Origin: Bosea sp. 29B | Lineage (GTDB): Bacteria; Pseudomonadota; Alphaproteobacteria; Rhizobiales; Beijerinckiaceae | Reading direction: 5' to 3' | DNA length: 64,000 nucleotides | Assembly (NCBI RefSeq): GCF_902506165.1 | Contig: NZ_LR733817.1 | Coordinates: forward strand, 558,001 to 622,000 | In this document: in pieces, positions 39,129 through 47,624 of the stretch | Position numbering within the stretch: position 1 is the first letter of the stretch | How the letters are laid out: every line of letters starts with the position of its first letter | Program-made: the position numbers and the translations under genes | The notes under the pieces: generated by a model | Told to the model about the DNA's origin: nothing | The model's input: only the letters and a program-made list of their open reading frames with translations | Database searches by the model: none

Positions 39129-41189
39129 ATGGCAAAAGCGACGACACCGGGGAAACCGCCAGTCGGCCGCACCAGCAAGGCTCAAAAGCCGATCGAGCCG
39201 GTGCCCCCTTCGGAAGCAGCGGCCAAGATCGGAGTGGAGCCTGCCCCGGCCCCGATCGAGATGCCCTCCGACACGGTTGCCGACACCGATGTCCCCGAGA
39301 TCCGGATCGCCAATCGTTCGTTCAGCGCGGTTCCCAAAGAACTCTCGGGACGCAGGCTGGATGTCCTGCCGGACCTGCCTGATATCCGCGACCGCATCTA
39401 CCAGCCCCATTTGCGGGCTTTGAGGCCGAGCAGGTACCCGTCGATCCCCTTCAAGATCCGCGATCAGGGCAGCAGCAACAGCTGCACGGGTTATGCGCTC
39501 GCCCATGCGGTGGACATGCTGCTGCACCGCGCCGGTCTCGACGCGCCGGCGATCAGCGTGAGCGCCCGCATGCTCTACGAAATGGCCAAGCTCAACGACG
39601 AGTGGACCGGCACCCGTTATGAAGGGTCGAGCATTCGCGGCGCGATCAGCGGCTTCTACCGCAACGGCGTCTGCACCCAGGGACTGGTCGACGATGACGC
39701 GACCGATCCGTGGGTCCTGACCTATGAGATCGGCAAGGAGGCACGCCAGAACCGGATCGGCGCCTACTACAGATTGATGCCGGATCTCGCCGACTATCAC
39801 GCCGCCATCGACGAGATCGGCGTCATCGTCGCCTCCGCGCAGATTCACTCCGGCTGGGCCAGGCCGGAGAAAAATCAGATCGTGCCGAGCGGCGTGTCCG
39901 CCGGAGGCCACGCCTTCGTCATCGTCGGCTATGATGCGACCGGCTTCTGGGTGCTGAACTCCTGGGGCAGTTCCTGGGGTGATGACGGTATCGCCCACTG
40001 GTCATACGAAGACTGGGCTGCGACCGTCATGGATGCCTGGGTGTTGCAGCTCGGCGTCCACGCTCCGACCGCCTTCAGCGCCTTGCCGCGACGCACGCTC
40101 GCCAATGCCGGCATGCTCCGGGAAACCGCGCCTTCCCCTGTGCGGACGGATATCGTCGGCCATTTCATCAATATCGACGACGGCGCCTACGTCACCGGCG
40201 GCCGCTACTATTCGCCGACGCCGGCTGAAATGACCGAAACCGTCAAACGCTTGATCGATGCGGAATCGAACGATGGGCAGGGTTACCAGCACCTCGTCAT
40301 CTACGCGCATGGCGGCTTGAACAGTACCAACGACGAGGCCAATCGAATCGCCACGTGGAAGCGCAATGCGGTCTTCAGCGGCAATGGCATCTATAACTTC
40401 CATCTGATGTGGAACACCGAGGCGATCGGTGAGGTCTTCGGCAGGATGTCCGAGGCGCAGGAGGGGCGCGCCGCCGGCTTTCTCGGCGACCTCGCGCTCG
40501 AGACGCTGTTGCGCCCTCTCGGCCTGCGGGCCTGGCGCAACATGAAACAGGATGCCGCCATGTCCTTCGCCAGGGGCACGACCTATGACGGTGGCTTCTA
40601 CGGGTTGAAGCCGTTGCTTCAGGGCCTCGACAAGGCCGCCGAACGGCCGTTGCTGCACCTGGTCGGGCATAGTGCCGGCGCGATCATGCTGGGAGAATTG
40701 CTTGCGGCGATGCCCCGCTTCGGCCTGTCGCAGCTCGAATTCGGCTCGATCCACTTGATGGCGCCGGCCTGCACCGCCGAGTTCTTCCAGGAGACTTACG
40801 CGCGCTATCTCGCCAAGCCCGGCGGACCGGCGCTGAAGGACAAGATCTACCTCTACAATCTCGATGACGAACGCGAGCGAAACGACGTCGTCGGCTGGGG
40901 TGGGCCGTTCGGCTACAGCCGCTCGCTCCTCTATCTCGTCTCCCGCGCTTATGAAGAGAAAGCCAATATGCCATTGGCAGGCATGCAGCGCTTTCGTGAC
41001 GAGTTACGCCCCTCGGACAAGATCCAGATCGATTATTCGTCGAGCGCGAACGACAAGCTCAACCTGACCCGCTCGACCAGCCATGGCGGCTTCGACAACG
41101 ATGTTGCGACGCTGACGACCATCATGACGCGAATTCTTGGCAAGGCTCCCAAAAAACCTCCGACCAGCGACGAATTGACGGGCTATTGA
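39129..41189 (+). CDS. papain-like (C1) protease fused to alpha/beta-hydrolase domain
   Basis: 686 residues from an ATG behind GGGGGAGA. Residues 1-75 are Lys/Pro/Ala-rich and probably disordered, with no signal peptide. Residues about 85-315 are a papain-type cysteine peptidase: oxyanion Gln113 and nucleophile Cys119 in IRDQGSSNSCTGYALAHAV, His261 in GGHAFVIVGYD and Asn277 in WVLNSWGSSWGDDGIAHWSYE. Residues about 375-686 resemble an alpha/beta-hydrolase or lipase: the oxyanion region HLVIYAHGGLNST, the nucleophile elbow LHLVGHSAGAIM with Ser515, and a late His candidate in STSHGGFDND. No known family with this pair is recognised. Neighbours are unrelated, which fits a stand-alone effector or maturation enzyme. 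Confidence 0.82.
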   Translation: MAKATTPGKPPVGRTSKAQKPIEPVPPSEAAAKIGVEPAPAPIEMPSDTVADTDVPEIRIANRSFSAVPKELSGRRLDVLPDLPDIRDRIYQPHLRALRPSRYPSIPFKIRDQGSSNSCTGYALAHAVDMLLHRAGLDAPAISVSARMLYEMAKLNDEWTGTRYEGSSIRGAISGFYRNGVCTQGLVDDDATDPWVLTYEIGKEARQNRIGAYYRLMPDLADYHAAIDEIGVIVASAQIHSGWARPEKNQIVPSGVSAGGHAFVIVGYDATGFWVLNSWGSSWGDDGIAHWSYEDWAATVMDAWVLQLGVHAPTAFSALPRRTLANAGMLRETAPSPVRTDIVGHFINIDDGAYVTGGRYYSPTPAEMTETVKRLIDAESNDGQGYQHLVIYAHGGLNSTNDEANRIATWKRNAVFSGNGIYNFHLMWNTEAIGEVFGRMSEAQEGRAAGFLGDLALETLLRPLGLRAWRNMKQDAAMSFARGTTYDGGFYGLKPLLQGLDKAAERPLLHLVGHSAGAIMLGELLAAMPRFGLSQLEFGSIHLMAPACTAEFFQETYARYLAKPGGPALKDKIYLYNLDDERERNDVVGWGGPFGYSRSLLYLVSRAYEEKANMPLAGMQRFRDELRPSDKIQIDYSSSANDKLNLTRSTSHGGFDNDVATLTTIMTRILGKAPKKPPTSDELTGY

Positions 41190-41392
41190 AAGCCGGCCGT
41201 CGGTCTCCGGACACCGCCTGATCCACATCAATGCGGCGTGGCGCATGAATGCGGGTCGGCGATTTTCCTGCTCTCACGGCGCGCGGCTGCGCTGCCTGGG
41301 AGGCAGGGGCGCATTTGGAACACTTGCAAACTGCGCCGCAGCGACTTTTGCTGGCAGCGGCGCCCACCAAGCGATTGGCACGACGCCATAAG

Positions 41393-41415
41393 CTGCTGTA
41401 TGCAGAATACAGCAG
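41393..41415. promoter_or_regulatory. 9-bp palindrome upstream of the dehydratase gene
   Basis: CTGCTGTAT, GCAGA, ATACAGCAG: a perfect inverted repeat 116 bp before the dehydratase ATG. The TGTAT...ATACA form is what many GntR/FCD regulators bind. It lies in the 341-bp gap 41190-41530, which otherwise holds the box at 41464 and no gene I can support. Confidence 0.45.
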
Positions 41416-41463
41416 CCGGCAAGCGCCCTTGCCGATCCGCTTGCGACCAGCATGACCTGCCGG

Positions 41464-41478
41464 TCAAATCGATTTAAA
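41464..41478. promoter_or_regulatory. candidate LacI-type box upstream of the dehydratase gene
   Basis: TCAAATCGATTTAAA, symmetrical about the central CG over AAATCGATTT. Related sequences occur at 43500, 50592 and 58297. Confidence 0.4.
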
Positions 41479-41530
41479 GACGATGCTGAAGCGGCGCGAA
41501 CGCCGCCTGGCTGCGAGAGGGAATGACGGG

Positions 41531-43369
41531 ATGGCCAAGACGCCTAATGGCAAGACGCCTAGTGGGAAGAAGCCGGCGCGGAAGATCAAGCCGGAGCAGT
41601 TGCGCTCGAAAGCCTGGTTCGACAATCCCGCCAATGCCGACATGACCGCGCTCTATATCGAGCGCACCATGAATTTCGGCCTGTCGCGCGAGGAGTTGCA
41701 GTCCGGCCGCCCGATCATCGGCATCGCCCAGACCGGCTCCGACATCGCCCCCTGCAACCGCCATCACCTCGAACTCGCCAGCAGAGTCCGCGACGGCATC
41801 CGCGAGATGGGCGGCGTGCCTTTCGAGTTCCCGATCCATCCGATCCAGGAAACCTGCAAGCGGCCGACCGCCTCGCTCGACCGCAACCTGCAGTACCTCA
41901 GCCTGGTCGAGATCCTCTACGGCTACCCGATCGACGGCGTCGTGCTGACCACCGGCTGCGACAAGACCACCCCGGCCCAGATCATGGCCGCCGCAACGGT
42001 CGACATCCCGGCGATCGCCCTGCCCGGCGGGCCGATGCTGAACGGCTCCTTCCGCGGCGAGCGCACCGGTTCAGGCACGATCGTCTGGAAGGCACGCCAG
42101 ATGATGGCGGCCGGCGAGATCGATTATCGTGGCTTCGTCGATCTTGTCGCTTCGTCCGCGCCATCCGCGGGTCATTGCAACACCATGGGCACGGCCTCGA
42201 CCATGAACGCGCTCGCCGAGGCGATGGGCATGACCCTGCCCGGCGCCGCCGCGATCCCCGCGCCTTATCGCGACCGCTACGAGATGGCCTATCTCACCGG
42301 CCGCCGCATCGTCGAGATGGTCTGGGAGAACCTGATCCCCTCGAAGATCCTGACCCGCGAGGCCTTCGAGAACACCATCGTCATCAACTCGGCGATCGGC
42401 GGCTCGACCAATGCCCCGATCCACGTCAACGCCATCGCCAAGCATATCGGCGTCAAGCTCGACAACGAGGACTGGACCAAGATCGGCTACGACACGCCGC
42501 TCTTGGTCAACATGCAGCCGGCCGGCGAATATCTCGGTGAGGATTATTACCGCGCCGGCGGCCTGCCCGCCGTGATTGCCGAGCTGATCGCCAAGGGCCG
42601 GCTCAAGCCCGCGATCACCGCCAACGGCAAGACCCATATCGAGAACTGCGAAGGCGCCTTCACGGGCGACCGCGAGGTCATCAAGGCCTATGATGAACCG
42701 ATGAAAAAGGAGGCCGGGTTCCTCAACCTCTCCGGCAACCTGTTCGATTCGGCGATCATGAAGACCTCGGTGATCACGCCGGAGTTCCGCAAGCGCTATC
42801 TCGAGAACCCGAAAGACCCGATGGCCTTTGAGGGCAAGGCCGTCGTCTTCGACGGGCCGGAGGATTACCACCACCGCATCGACGATCCCGCGCTCGGAAT
42901 CGACGAGCATACCGTTCTGTTCATCCGCGGCGTCGGCCCGGTCGGGTATCCCGGCGCGGCCGAGGTGGTGAACATGCGGCCGCCGGATTACCTGATCAAG
43001 AAGGGCGTCACCGCCCTCGCCTGCGTCGGCGATGGCCGCCAGTCCGGCACGTCGGGCTCGCCCTCGATCCTCAACGCCTCGCCGGAAGCGGCGACCGGCG
43101 GCGGCCTTGCGCTCCTCAAGACCGGCGACAAGGTCCGCATCGACCTGAAGAAGCGCACCGCCAACATCCTGATCTCGGACGAGGAGCTGGAGAAGCGCCG
43201 CGCCGAGCTCAAGGCGGCCGGCGGCTACAAGTACCCGAAGAGCCAGACGCCCTGGCAGGAGATCCAGCGCAAGATCGTCGACGAGCTCTCCGAGGGCATG
43301 GTGCTGAAGCCGGCGGTCAAGTACCAGAAGATCCACAAGAAGTTCGGCATTCCGCGCGACAACCACTGA
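41531..43369 (+). CDS. IlvD/Edd family sugar-acid dehydratase
   Basis: 612 residues. Fe-S dehydratase that removes water from an aldonic acid to give a 2-keto-3-deoxy acid. Three conserved cysteines are visible: [21 protein letters not shown] and [23 protein letters not shown]. The C-terminal half has [21 protein letters not shown] and [23 protein letters not shown]. The N-terminus is extended by Lys-rich residues. Sequence style and length point to the L-arabinonate/D-xylonate dehydratase group rather than dihydroxyacid dehydratase for branched-chain amino acids. First gene of the plus-strand sugar-acid block. Confidence 0.92.
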   Translation: MAKTPNGKTPSGKKPARKIKPEQLRSKAWFDNPANADMTALYIERTMNFGLSREELQSGRPIIGIAQTGSDIAPCNRHHLELASRVRDGIREMGGVPFEFPIHPIQETCKRPTASLDRNLQYLSLVEILYGYPIDGVVLTTGCDKTTPAQIMAAATVDIPAIALPGGPMLNGSFRGERTGSGTIVWKARQMMAAGEIDYRGFVDLVASSAPSAGHCNTMGTASTMNALAEAMGMTLPGAAAIPAPYRDRYEMAYLTGRRIVEMVWENLIPSKILTREAFENTIVINSAIGGSTNAPIHVNAIAKHIGVKLDNEDWTKIGYDTPLLVNMQPAGEYLGEDYYRAGGLPAVIAELIAKGRLKPAITANGKTHIENCEGAFTGDREVIKAYDEPMKKEAGFLNLSGNLFDSAIMKTSVITPEFRKRYLENPKDPMAFEGKAVVFDGPEDYHHRIDDPALGIDEHTVLFIRGVGPVGYPGAAEVVNMRPPDYLIKKGVTALACVGDGRQSGTSGSPSILNASPEAATGGGLALLKTGDKVRIDLKKRTANILISDEELEKRRAELKAAGGYKYPKSQTPWQEIQRKIVDELSEGMVLKPAVKYQKIHKKFGIPRDNH

Positions 43370-43499
43370 TATCGCGCATGGCCGGCGGCGGGGCTCCTGC
43401 CGCCGGTCATTCCCGCCGCGCATCGCGCCTCGCCGGCAGATGCGTGGGAGCGGGGCTGACAAATCGGCTCAGGGACGACAGTATGACGCCCCTGAGCTC

Positions 43500-43518
43500 A
43501 TTTGAAACGATTTAAAAT
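43500..43518. promoter_or_regulatory. candidate LacI-type operator overlapping the start of the PEP-mutase-like gene
   Basis: ATTTGAAACGATTTAAAAT. Over TTTGAAACGATTTAAA, twelve of the sixteen positions are symmetric about the central CG. It covers the ATG at 43517, so a bound repressor would block both transcription and initiation there. Confidence 0.45.
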
Positions 43519-44356
43519 GACTTACAGCCCGCAAGTCGACGCGTTTCGCAAACTCCACCAATCCGGCTGCTTCGTCATGCCAAACCCCTGGGACGAGGGC
43601 TCGGCCCGCTGGCTGCGCGGCCAGGGCTTCAAGGCGCTGGCCTCGACCAGTGCCGGCTTCGCCTTCACGCAAGGACGGGCCGACCAGGATGTGCCGCGCG
43701 ACATGATGCTGGCTCATCTCGCCGAGCTGGTGAAGGCGGTGCCGGATCTGCCGATCAATGCCGATTTCGAGAACGGCTATGCCGATACCCCGGACGGCGT
43801 CGCCGCCAACGTCAAGCTCTGCATCGCGACCGGCGTCGCCGGCCTCTCGATCGAGGACGCGACCGGCCGCAGCGACAAGCCGCTCTATCCCTTCGAGCTC
43901 GCCGTCGAGCGCATCAGGGCAGCCCGTCGCGCCGTCGACGAGACCGGCACCGGGATCGTGCTGACGGCCCGCGCCGAATGCTTCCTGACTGGCCATCCCG
44001 ACGCGCTGAACGAGTCGGTGCGACGCATCAAGGCCTATGCCGAAGCGGGCGCCGACGTGCTCTACGCCCCCGGCCCGAAGACGGCAGCCGACATTGGCGC
44101 CATCGTCGCAGCGGCCGGCGGCAAGCCGGTCAACACGCTGGTCTATGGCGATTTCGGCCTCAGCGCCTCCGACATCGCCGCCACCGGCACGCGCCGCATC
44201 TCGATCGGCGGAGCCCTGGCCCGCGCTGCCTGGGCCGCCTTCATCGAGGCGACCCGGCTGATCAAGGACGAAGGCAGCTTCAAGGGCTTCGCCGGCAACG
44301 GCGCCTCGGCCCCGCTCAACCCGTTCTTCCGCGACGATCTCAAGGCGCGCTCGTGA
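43517..44356 (+). CDS. isocitrate lyase/PEP-mutase superfamily enzyme
   Basis: 279 residues. The TIM-barrel superfamily is recognised by CFVMPNPWDEGSARWL, LASTSAGFAFTQG, the metal-binding region LPINADFENGYADTPDGVA, GVAGLSIEDATG, VLTARAECFLTGHPD and VNTLVYGDFGLSASDIAATGTRRISIGGAL. The Lys-x-Cys-Gly-His loop of true isocitrate and methylisocitrate lyases is absent, so classic lyase chemistry is doubtful; members with this form include oxaloacetate- or malonate-type lyases and decarboxylases. The start is ATG 43517 (a TTG at 43502 is possible). Its stop overlaps the next gene (GTGA). Confidence 0.87.
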   Translation: MTYSPQVDAFRKLHQSGCFVMPNPWDEGSARWLRGQGFKALASTSAGFAFTQGRADQDVPRDMMLAHLAELVKAVPDLPINADFENGYADTPDGVAANVKLCIATGVAGLSIEDATGRSDKPLYPFELAVERIRAARRAVDETGTGIVLTARAECFLTGHPDALNESVRRIKAYAEAGADVLYAPGPKTAADIGAIVAAAGGKPVNTLVYGDFGLSASDIAATGTRRISIGGALARAAWAAFIEATRLIKDEGSFKGFAGNGASAPLNPFFRDDLKARS

Positions 44357-44679
44357 GCGGGCAGCTTCTCATTGCCCCGGAATGGCTCGGCAAGAGTGGG
44401 CTCTGGCAGATCGACGCCAAGGGCAAGCGCAAGCCGGTCGATGCCGACGATGTCGGCCTGTCGGACGACCTCGCCGACCGGCTGGAAAGCTGGATGGACG
44501 TTTTCGACGCCATTTATGACGAGGCCGACGAGGCGAGTTCCAATTTCGCCAACGAAGTCGAACGGTTGGCCTGGGAAGCGGAAGGCGGGGCACTCGCTGC
44601 CGCCATCGCCGCCGAGCTCGGCCCGGACTGGCAGATCACGCACGACTTCACCGCCTGGCGCAGGACGATCAAGGCATGA
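44353..44679 (+). CDS. hypothetical acidic protein
   Basis: 108 residues, GTG start overlapping the previous stop and end overlapping the acetyltransferase start by 4 bases; the tight packing supports it as real. It begins LLIAPEWLGKSGLWQIDAKG and continues with acidic helices (DADDVGLSDDLADRLESWMDVFDAIYDEADEASSNF, in outline) and ends DWQITHDFTAWRR. No family recognised, no signal peptide. Confidence 0.75.
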   Translation: MSGQLLIAPEWLGKSGLWQIDAKGKRKPVDADDVGLSDDLADRLESWMDVFDAIYDEADEASSNFANEVERLAWEAEGGALAAAIAAELGPDWQITHDFTAWRRTIKA

Positions 44680-45350
44680 CGACGCTGAACTGGACGCCCC
44701 GCTCCTTCCCGCCGGTCAAGGTGCTGCAGGGCCGCTATTGCCGGCTGGAGCCGCTCGATCCCGCTCGACATCTCGACGACATCTGGCAGGCCATGGCCGG
44801 CCATCCTTCCGTCTGGGATTGGCTGCCCGCAACGCTTCCGCCGAGCCGCGAAGCCTATGGCGAACTGCTGACGATGATGGCAGGCAAGGCCGGCATCATC
44901 CCCTTCGCCGTGATCGACGAGGCCGACGGCAAGGCCAAGGGCCATCTCTGGATGATGGAGATCCGGCCCGAGCACGGCGTCTTCGAGGTCGGCTGGATCA
45001 CCTATTCACTGTCGATGCAGCGCACCCGCATGGCGACCGAGGCGGTCTATCTCGTCGGCGACTACGGCTTCTCGCTCGGCTATCGCCGCTATGAGTGGAA
45101 GTGCAACAACCGCAACGAGCCCTCCAAGCGCGCCGCGCAGCGCTTCGGCTTCCAGTACGAAGGCCTCTTCCGTCAGCATCAGGTGGTGAAGGGCGAAAAT
45201 CGCGACACCGCCTGGTTCTCGATCCTCGACGGCGAATGGCCGAAGGTCGGGCAGGCCTTCCGCAACTGGCTCGCACCCGAGAATTTCGACGCGCAGGGCC
45301 AGCAGAAGAGCTCGCTGGCCGGCTTCACGAAGACTGCGGGGGCCGCCTGA
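44676..45350 (+). CDS. GNAT-family N-acetyltransferase (RimJ/RimL-like)
   Basis: 224 residues. The N-terminus GRYCRLEPLDPARHLDDIWQAM, the VGWITYSLSMQRTRMATEAVYL core and the C-terminal YEWKCNNRNEPSKRAAQRFGFQYEGLFRQHQV block match the RimJ-like acetyltransferases (Acetyltransf_3). The Q/R-x-x-G/A pantetheine-binding motif is altered (QRTRMATEA). Substrate unknown. Overlaps its upstream partner and is 1 bp from the next acetyltransferase gene. Confidence 0.88.
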   Translation: MTTLNWTPRSFPPVKVLQGRYCRLEPLDPARHLDDIWQAMAGHPSVWDWLPATLPPSREAYGELLTMMAGKAGIIPFAVIDEADGKAKGHLWMMEIRPEHGVFEVGWITYSLSMQRTRMATEAVYLVGDYGFSLGYRRYEWKCNNRNEPSKRAAQRFGFQYEGLFRQHQVVKGENRDTAWFSILDGEWPKVGQAFRNWLAPENFDAQGQQKSSLAGFTKTAGAA

Positions 45351-45351
45351 G

Positions 45352-45798
45352 ATGGCCCTGCGTCGCGCCACGACGGACGACATCCCGGCGATCGTCGCGC
45401 TGACGCAGGCCGCCTATCTGCCGAATGAGAGCATCATCGGCGTGCCCTCCCTGCCGCGCATCGCCGATTATCGTGAGGTGCTGGCGGAACACGAGGTCTG
45501 GCTCGCCGAGAGCGAGGGGGCGCTCGACGGCGTCCTCGTGCTCGAGGACGAGCCGGCGAAGTTCACGCTCTGGAGCATCGCCGTCTCGCCCGCCGCCACC
45601 GGCAGGAAGATCGGCTCGCAGTTGATGAATTTCACCGAGGAGCGGGCCAAGGCGCTCGGCCACGACGCCGTCCATCTCTACACCCATGCCAAGCTCGCCG
45701 ACCGCATCGGCTGGTATGAGCGCCTCGGCTACCAGACCACCCATTTCGAGGATCTGCCGGATCGCCGGCTGATCCATATGCGCAAGAACCTTCGGTAA
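45352..45798 (+). CDS. GNAT-family N-acetyltransferase
   Basis: 148 residues. LRRATTDDIPAIVALTQAAYL is the standard GNAT entry. The acetyl-CoA site is WSIAVSPAATGRKIGSQLMNFTEERAKALG, followed by YTHAKLADRIGWYERLGYQTT. Function unknown; it lies 38 bp before the SDR gene and in the same operon by spacing. Confidence 0.88.
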   Translation: MALRRATTDDIPAIVALTQAAYLPNESIIGVPSLPRIADYREVLAEHEVWLAESEGALDGVLVLEDEPAKFTLWSIAVSPAATGRKIGSQLMNFTEERAKALGHDAVHLYTHAKLADRIGWYERLGYQTTHFEDLPDRRLIHMRKNLR

Positions 45799-45836
45799 CC
45801 AGCCTTCCGATAATCGGACAAAAGGGAAGAAACGAC

Positions 45837-46583
45837 ATGGCAGGACGTTTGAAGGGCAAGGTCGCGGTCGTCACCGCAGCCGGCCAGGGCATCGGGCGGG
45901 CGATCGCCGAGGCCTTCGTGGCCGAGGGCGCGACCGTCTGGGCGACCGACAAGGACGTCGCCCTGCTCGACGGCATCCCGAAGGCGAAGAAGCGCAAGCT
46001 CGACGTGCTCTCGACCAAGGCGGTCGAGGCTTTCGCCGAGAAGGTCGGCACCATCGACATCCTCGTCAACGCCGCCGGCTACGTCCATCACGGCACGATC
46101 CTGGAGTGCGACGACAAGGCTTGGGAGTTCTCCTTCGACCTCAACGTCAAGTCGATGCACCGCACGATCAAGGCCTTTGTTCCCGGCATGCTCGCCGCCG
46201 GCAAGGGCTCGATCGTCAACATCGCCTCGGGCGCCGGCTCGGTCCGCGGCATCCCGAACCGCTATGTCTACGGCGCGACCAAGGCCGCGGTGATCGGCCT
46301 GACCAAGGCGGTCGCCGCCGACTACATCAAGAAGGGCATCCGCTCGAACGCGATCTGCCCCGGCACGATCCAGTCGCCCTCGCTCGACCAGCGCATCGTC
46401 GACCTCGCCAAGGTGACCAAGACGACCGAGGCTCAAGCCCGCCAGGCCTTCATCGACCGCCAGCCCATGGGCCGGCTCGGAACCGCCGAGGAAATCGCCT
46501 GGCTCGCGGTCTATCTCGGCTCCGACGAGGCGAGCTACACCACCGGCCAGATCCATCTCGCCGATGGTGGCTTCGCGCTCTGA
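45837..46583 (+). CDS. SDR dehydrogenase, BDH2/2-keto-3-deoxy-L-fuconate dehydrogenase-like
   Basis: 248 residues. Short-chain dehydrogenase motifs: VVTAAGQGIGRAIAEAF, DILVNAAGYVHHGTIL and the catalytic Tyr-Lys pair YVYGATKAAVIGLTKAVAADY. The sequence closely follows the BDH2/DHRS6 subfamily (VHHGT, PGTIQSPSLDQRI), which in bacteria includes NAD-dependent dehydrogenases of 2-keto-3-deoxy acids from L-fucose-type pathways. With the dehydratase upstream, oxidation of a 2-keto-3-deoxy acid is a reasonable inference. Ends at TGA immediately before the DenD-like gene (19-bp gap). Confidence 0.88.
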   Translation: MAGRLKGKVAVVTAAGQGIGRAIAEAFVAEGATVWATDKDVALLDGIPKAKKRKLDVLSTKAVEAFAEKVGTIDILVNAAGYVHHGTILECDDKAWEFSFDLNVKSMHRTIKAFVPGMLAAGKGSIVNIASGAGSVRGIPNRYVYGATKAAVIGLTKAVAADYIKKGIRSNAICPGTIQSPSLDQRIVDLAKVTKTTEAQARQAFIDRQPMGRLGTAEEIAWLAVYLGSDEASYTTGQIHLADGGFAL

Positions 46584-46602
46584 TCAGCGCAGGAGAAACG
46601 CC

Positions 46603-47595
46603 ATGCACGTCCTGATCAGCGGCGCCGCCGGCATGATCGGCTCGCGGCTCGCCGCGCGCATCGCCCGCGAGGGCGCCTGTGCCGGCAAGCCGCTCACCCG
46701 GCTGACGCTGACCGACGTCGTGGCGCCGCCGCGCCCGGCAGGCTTCGATGGGCCGATCGAGAGCCGCACCGAGGATTCGAGTTCGGCAGCGGTCGCGGCC
46801 GAACTCGCAGCGCTGCGGCCCGACATCATCTTCCACCTCGCCGCGATCATCTCCGGCGAGGCGGAACGCGATTTCGACAAGGGCTATCGCATCAATCTCG
46901 ACGGCATGTGCAATCTGCTGGAGGCGATCCGGCAGGAGAGCGCGAAGAATGGGCCTTATGTGCCCAAGCTCGTCTTTTCCTCATCGAGCGGCATCTTCGG
47001 CGCGCCCTTCCCGCCGGCGATCTCCGACGAGTTCCACGTCACGCCGCTGACCAGCTATGGCGCGCAGAAGGCGATCGGCGAATTGCTGCTCGCCGACTAT
47101 TCGCGCCGGGGCTTCGTCGATGGCGTCGGTATCCGCTTCCCCTCGATCGTGATCCGGCCGGGCAAACCCAACGCTTCGGCCGGCGGCTTCTTCTCCGGCA
47201 TCATCCGCGAGCCGCTGCAGGGCCAGGAGGCGCTGCTGCCGGTCGAGGACGACGTCATCTTCACCCATGCCTCGCCGCGCTCAGCCGTCGGCTTCCTGCT
47301 GCACGGCGCCTCGCTGACCCGCGAAGATCTCGGCCCACGCATCAACCTCAGCATGCCCGGCGTCTGCGTCACCGTAGGCGAGCAGATCGAGGCTTTGCGC
47401 CGCATCGCCGGCGACAAGGCGGTGAAGCTGATCCGGCGCGCCCCCGACAAGGCCGCCGCCGACATCGTCAAGGGCTGGCCGACCCGCTTCGACGCCAAGC
47501 GGGCACTGTCGCTCGGCTTCCGGGCCGAACAGGATTTCGACGAGATCATCCGCGTCCATATCGAGGACGATCTCGGCGGCCGCCTACCCAACTGA
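46603..47595 (+). CDS. denD: D-erythronate dehydrogenase-like protein (first copy)
   Basis: 330 residues from ATG with AGGAG upstream. An extended-SDR: nucleotide motif ISGAAGMIGSRL, FHLAAIISGEAERDFDKGYRINLDG, SSSSGIFGAP and catalytic TSYGAQKAIGELLL (Tyr-x3-Lys). The GEAE-DFDKGYRINLDG block and the C-terminal FDEIIRVHIEDDLGG are characteristic of DenD, which oxidises D-erythronate at C2 with NAD. A second, closely related gene follows directly. Confidence 0.85.
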   Translation: MHVLISGAAGMIGSRLAARIAREGACAGKPLTRLTLTDVVAPPRPAGFDGPIESRTEDSSSAAVAAELAALRPDIIFHLAAIISGEAERDFDKGYRINLDGMCNLLEAIRQESAKNGPYVPKLVFSSSSGIFGAPFPPAISDEFHVTPLTSYGAQKAIGELLLADYSRRGFVDGVGIRFPSIVIRPGKPNASAGGFFSGIIREPLQGQEALLPVEDDVIFTHASPRSAVGFLLHGASLTREDLGPRINLSMPGVCVTVGEQIEALRRIAGDKAVKLIRRAPDKAAADIVKGWPTRFDAKRALSLGFRAEQDFDEIIRVHIEDDLGGRLPN

Positions 47596-47624
47596 ACTTA
47601 AGAAGCAAAAGATCGGACAAAAGC

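Noticed and set aside
38901..39998. Extension of the aminotransferase frame beyond ATG 38900
   Set aside because: It would add 366 residues antisense to the protease domain; GAGGAAA before 38900 and family length fix the start there.
37818..41189. 1123-codon frame on the plus strand including the protease-hydrolase
   Set aside because: The first 437 codons are antisense to the aminotransferase. The ATG at 39129 has a good ribosome site and starts the real protein.
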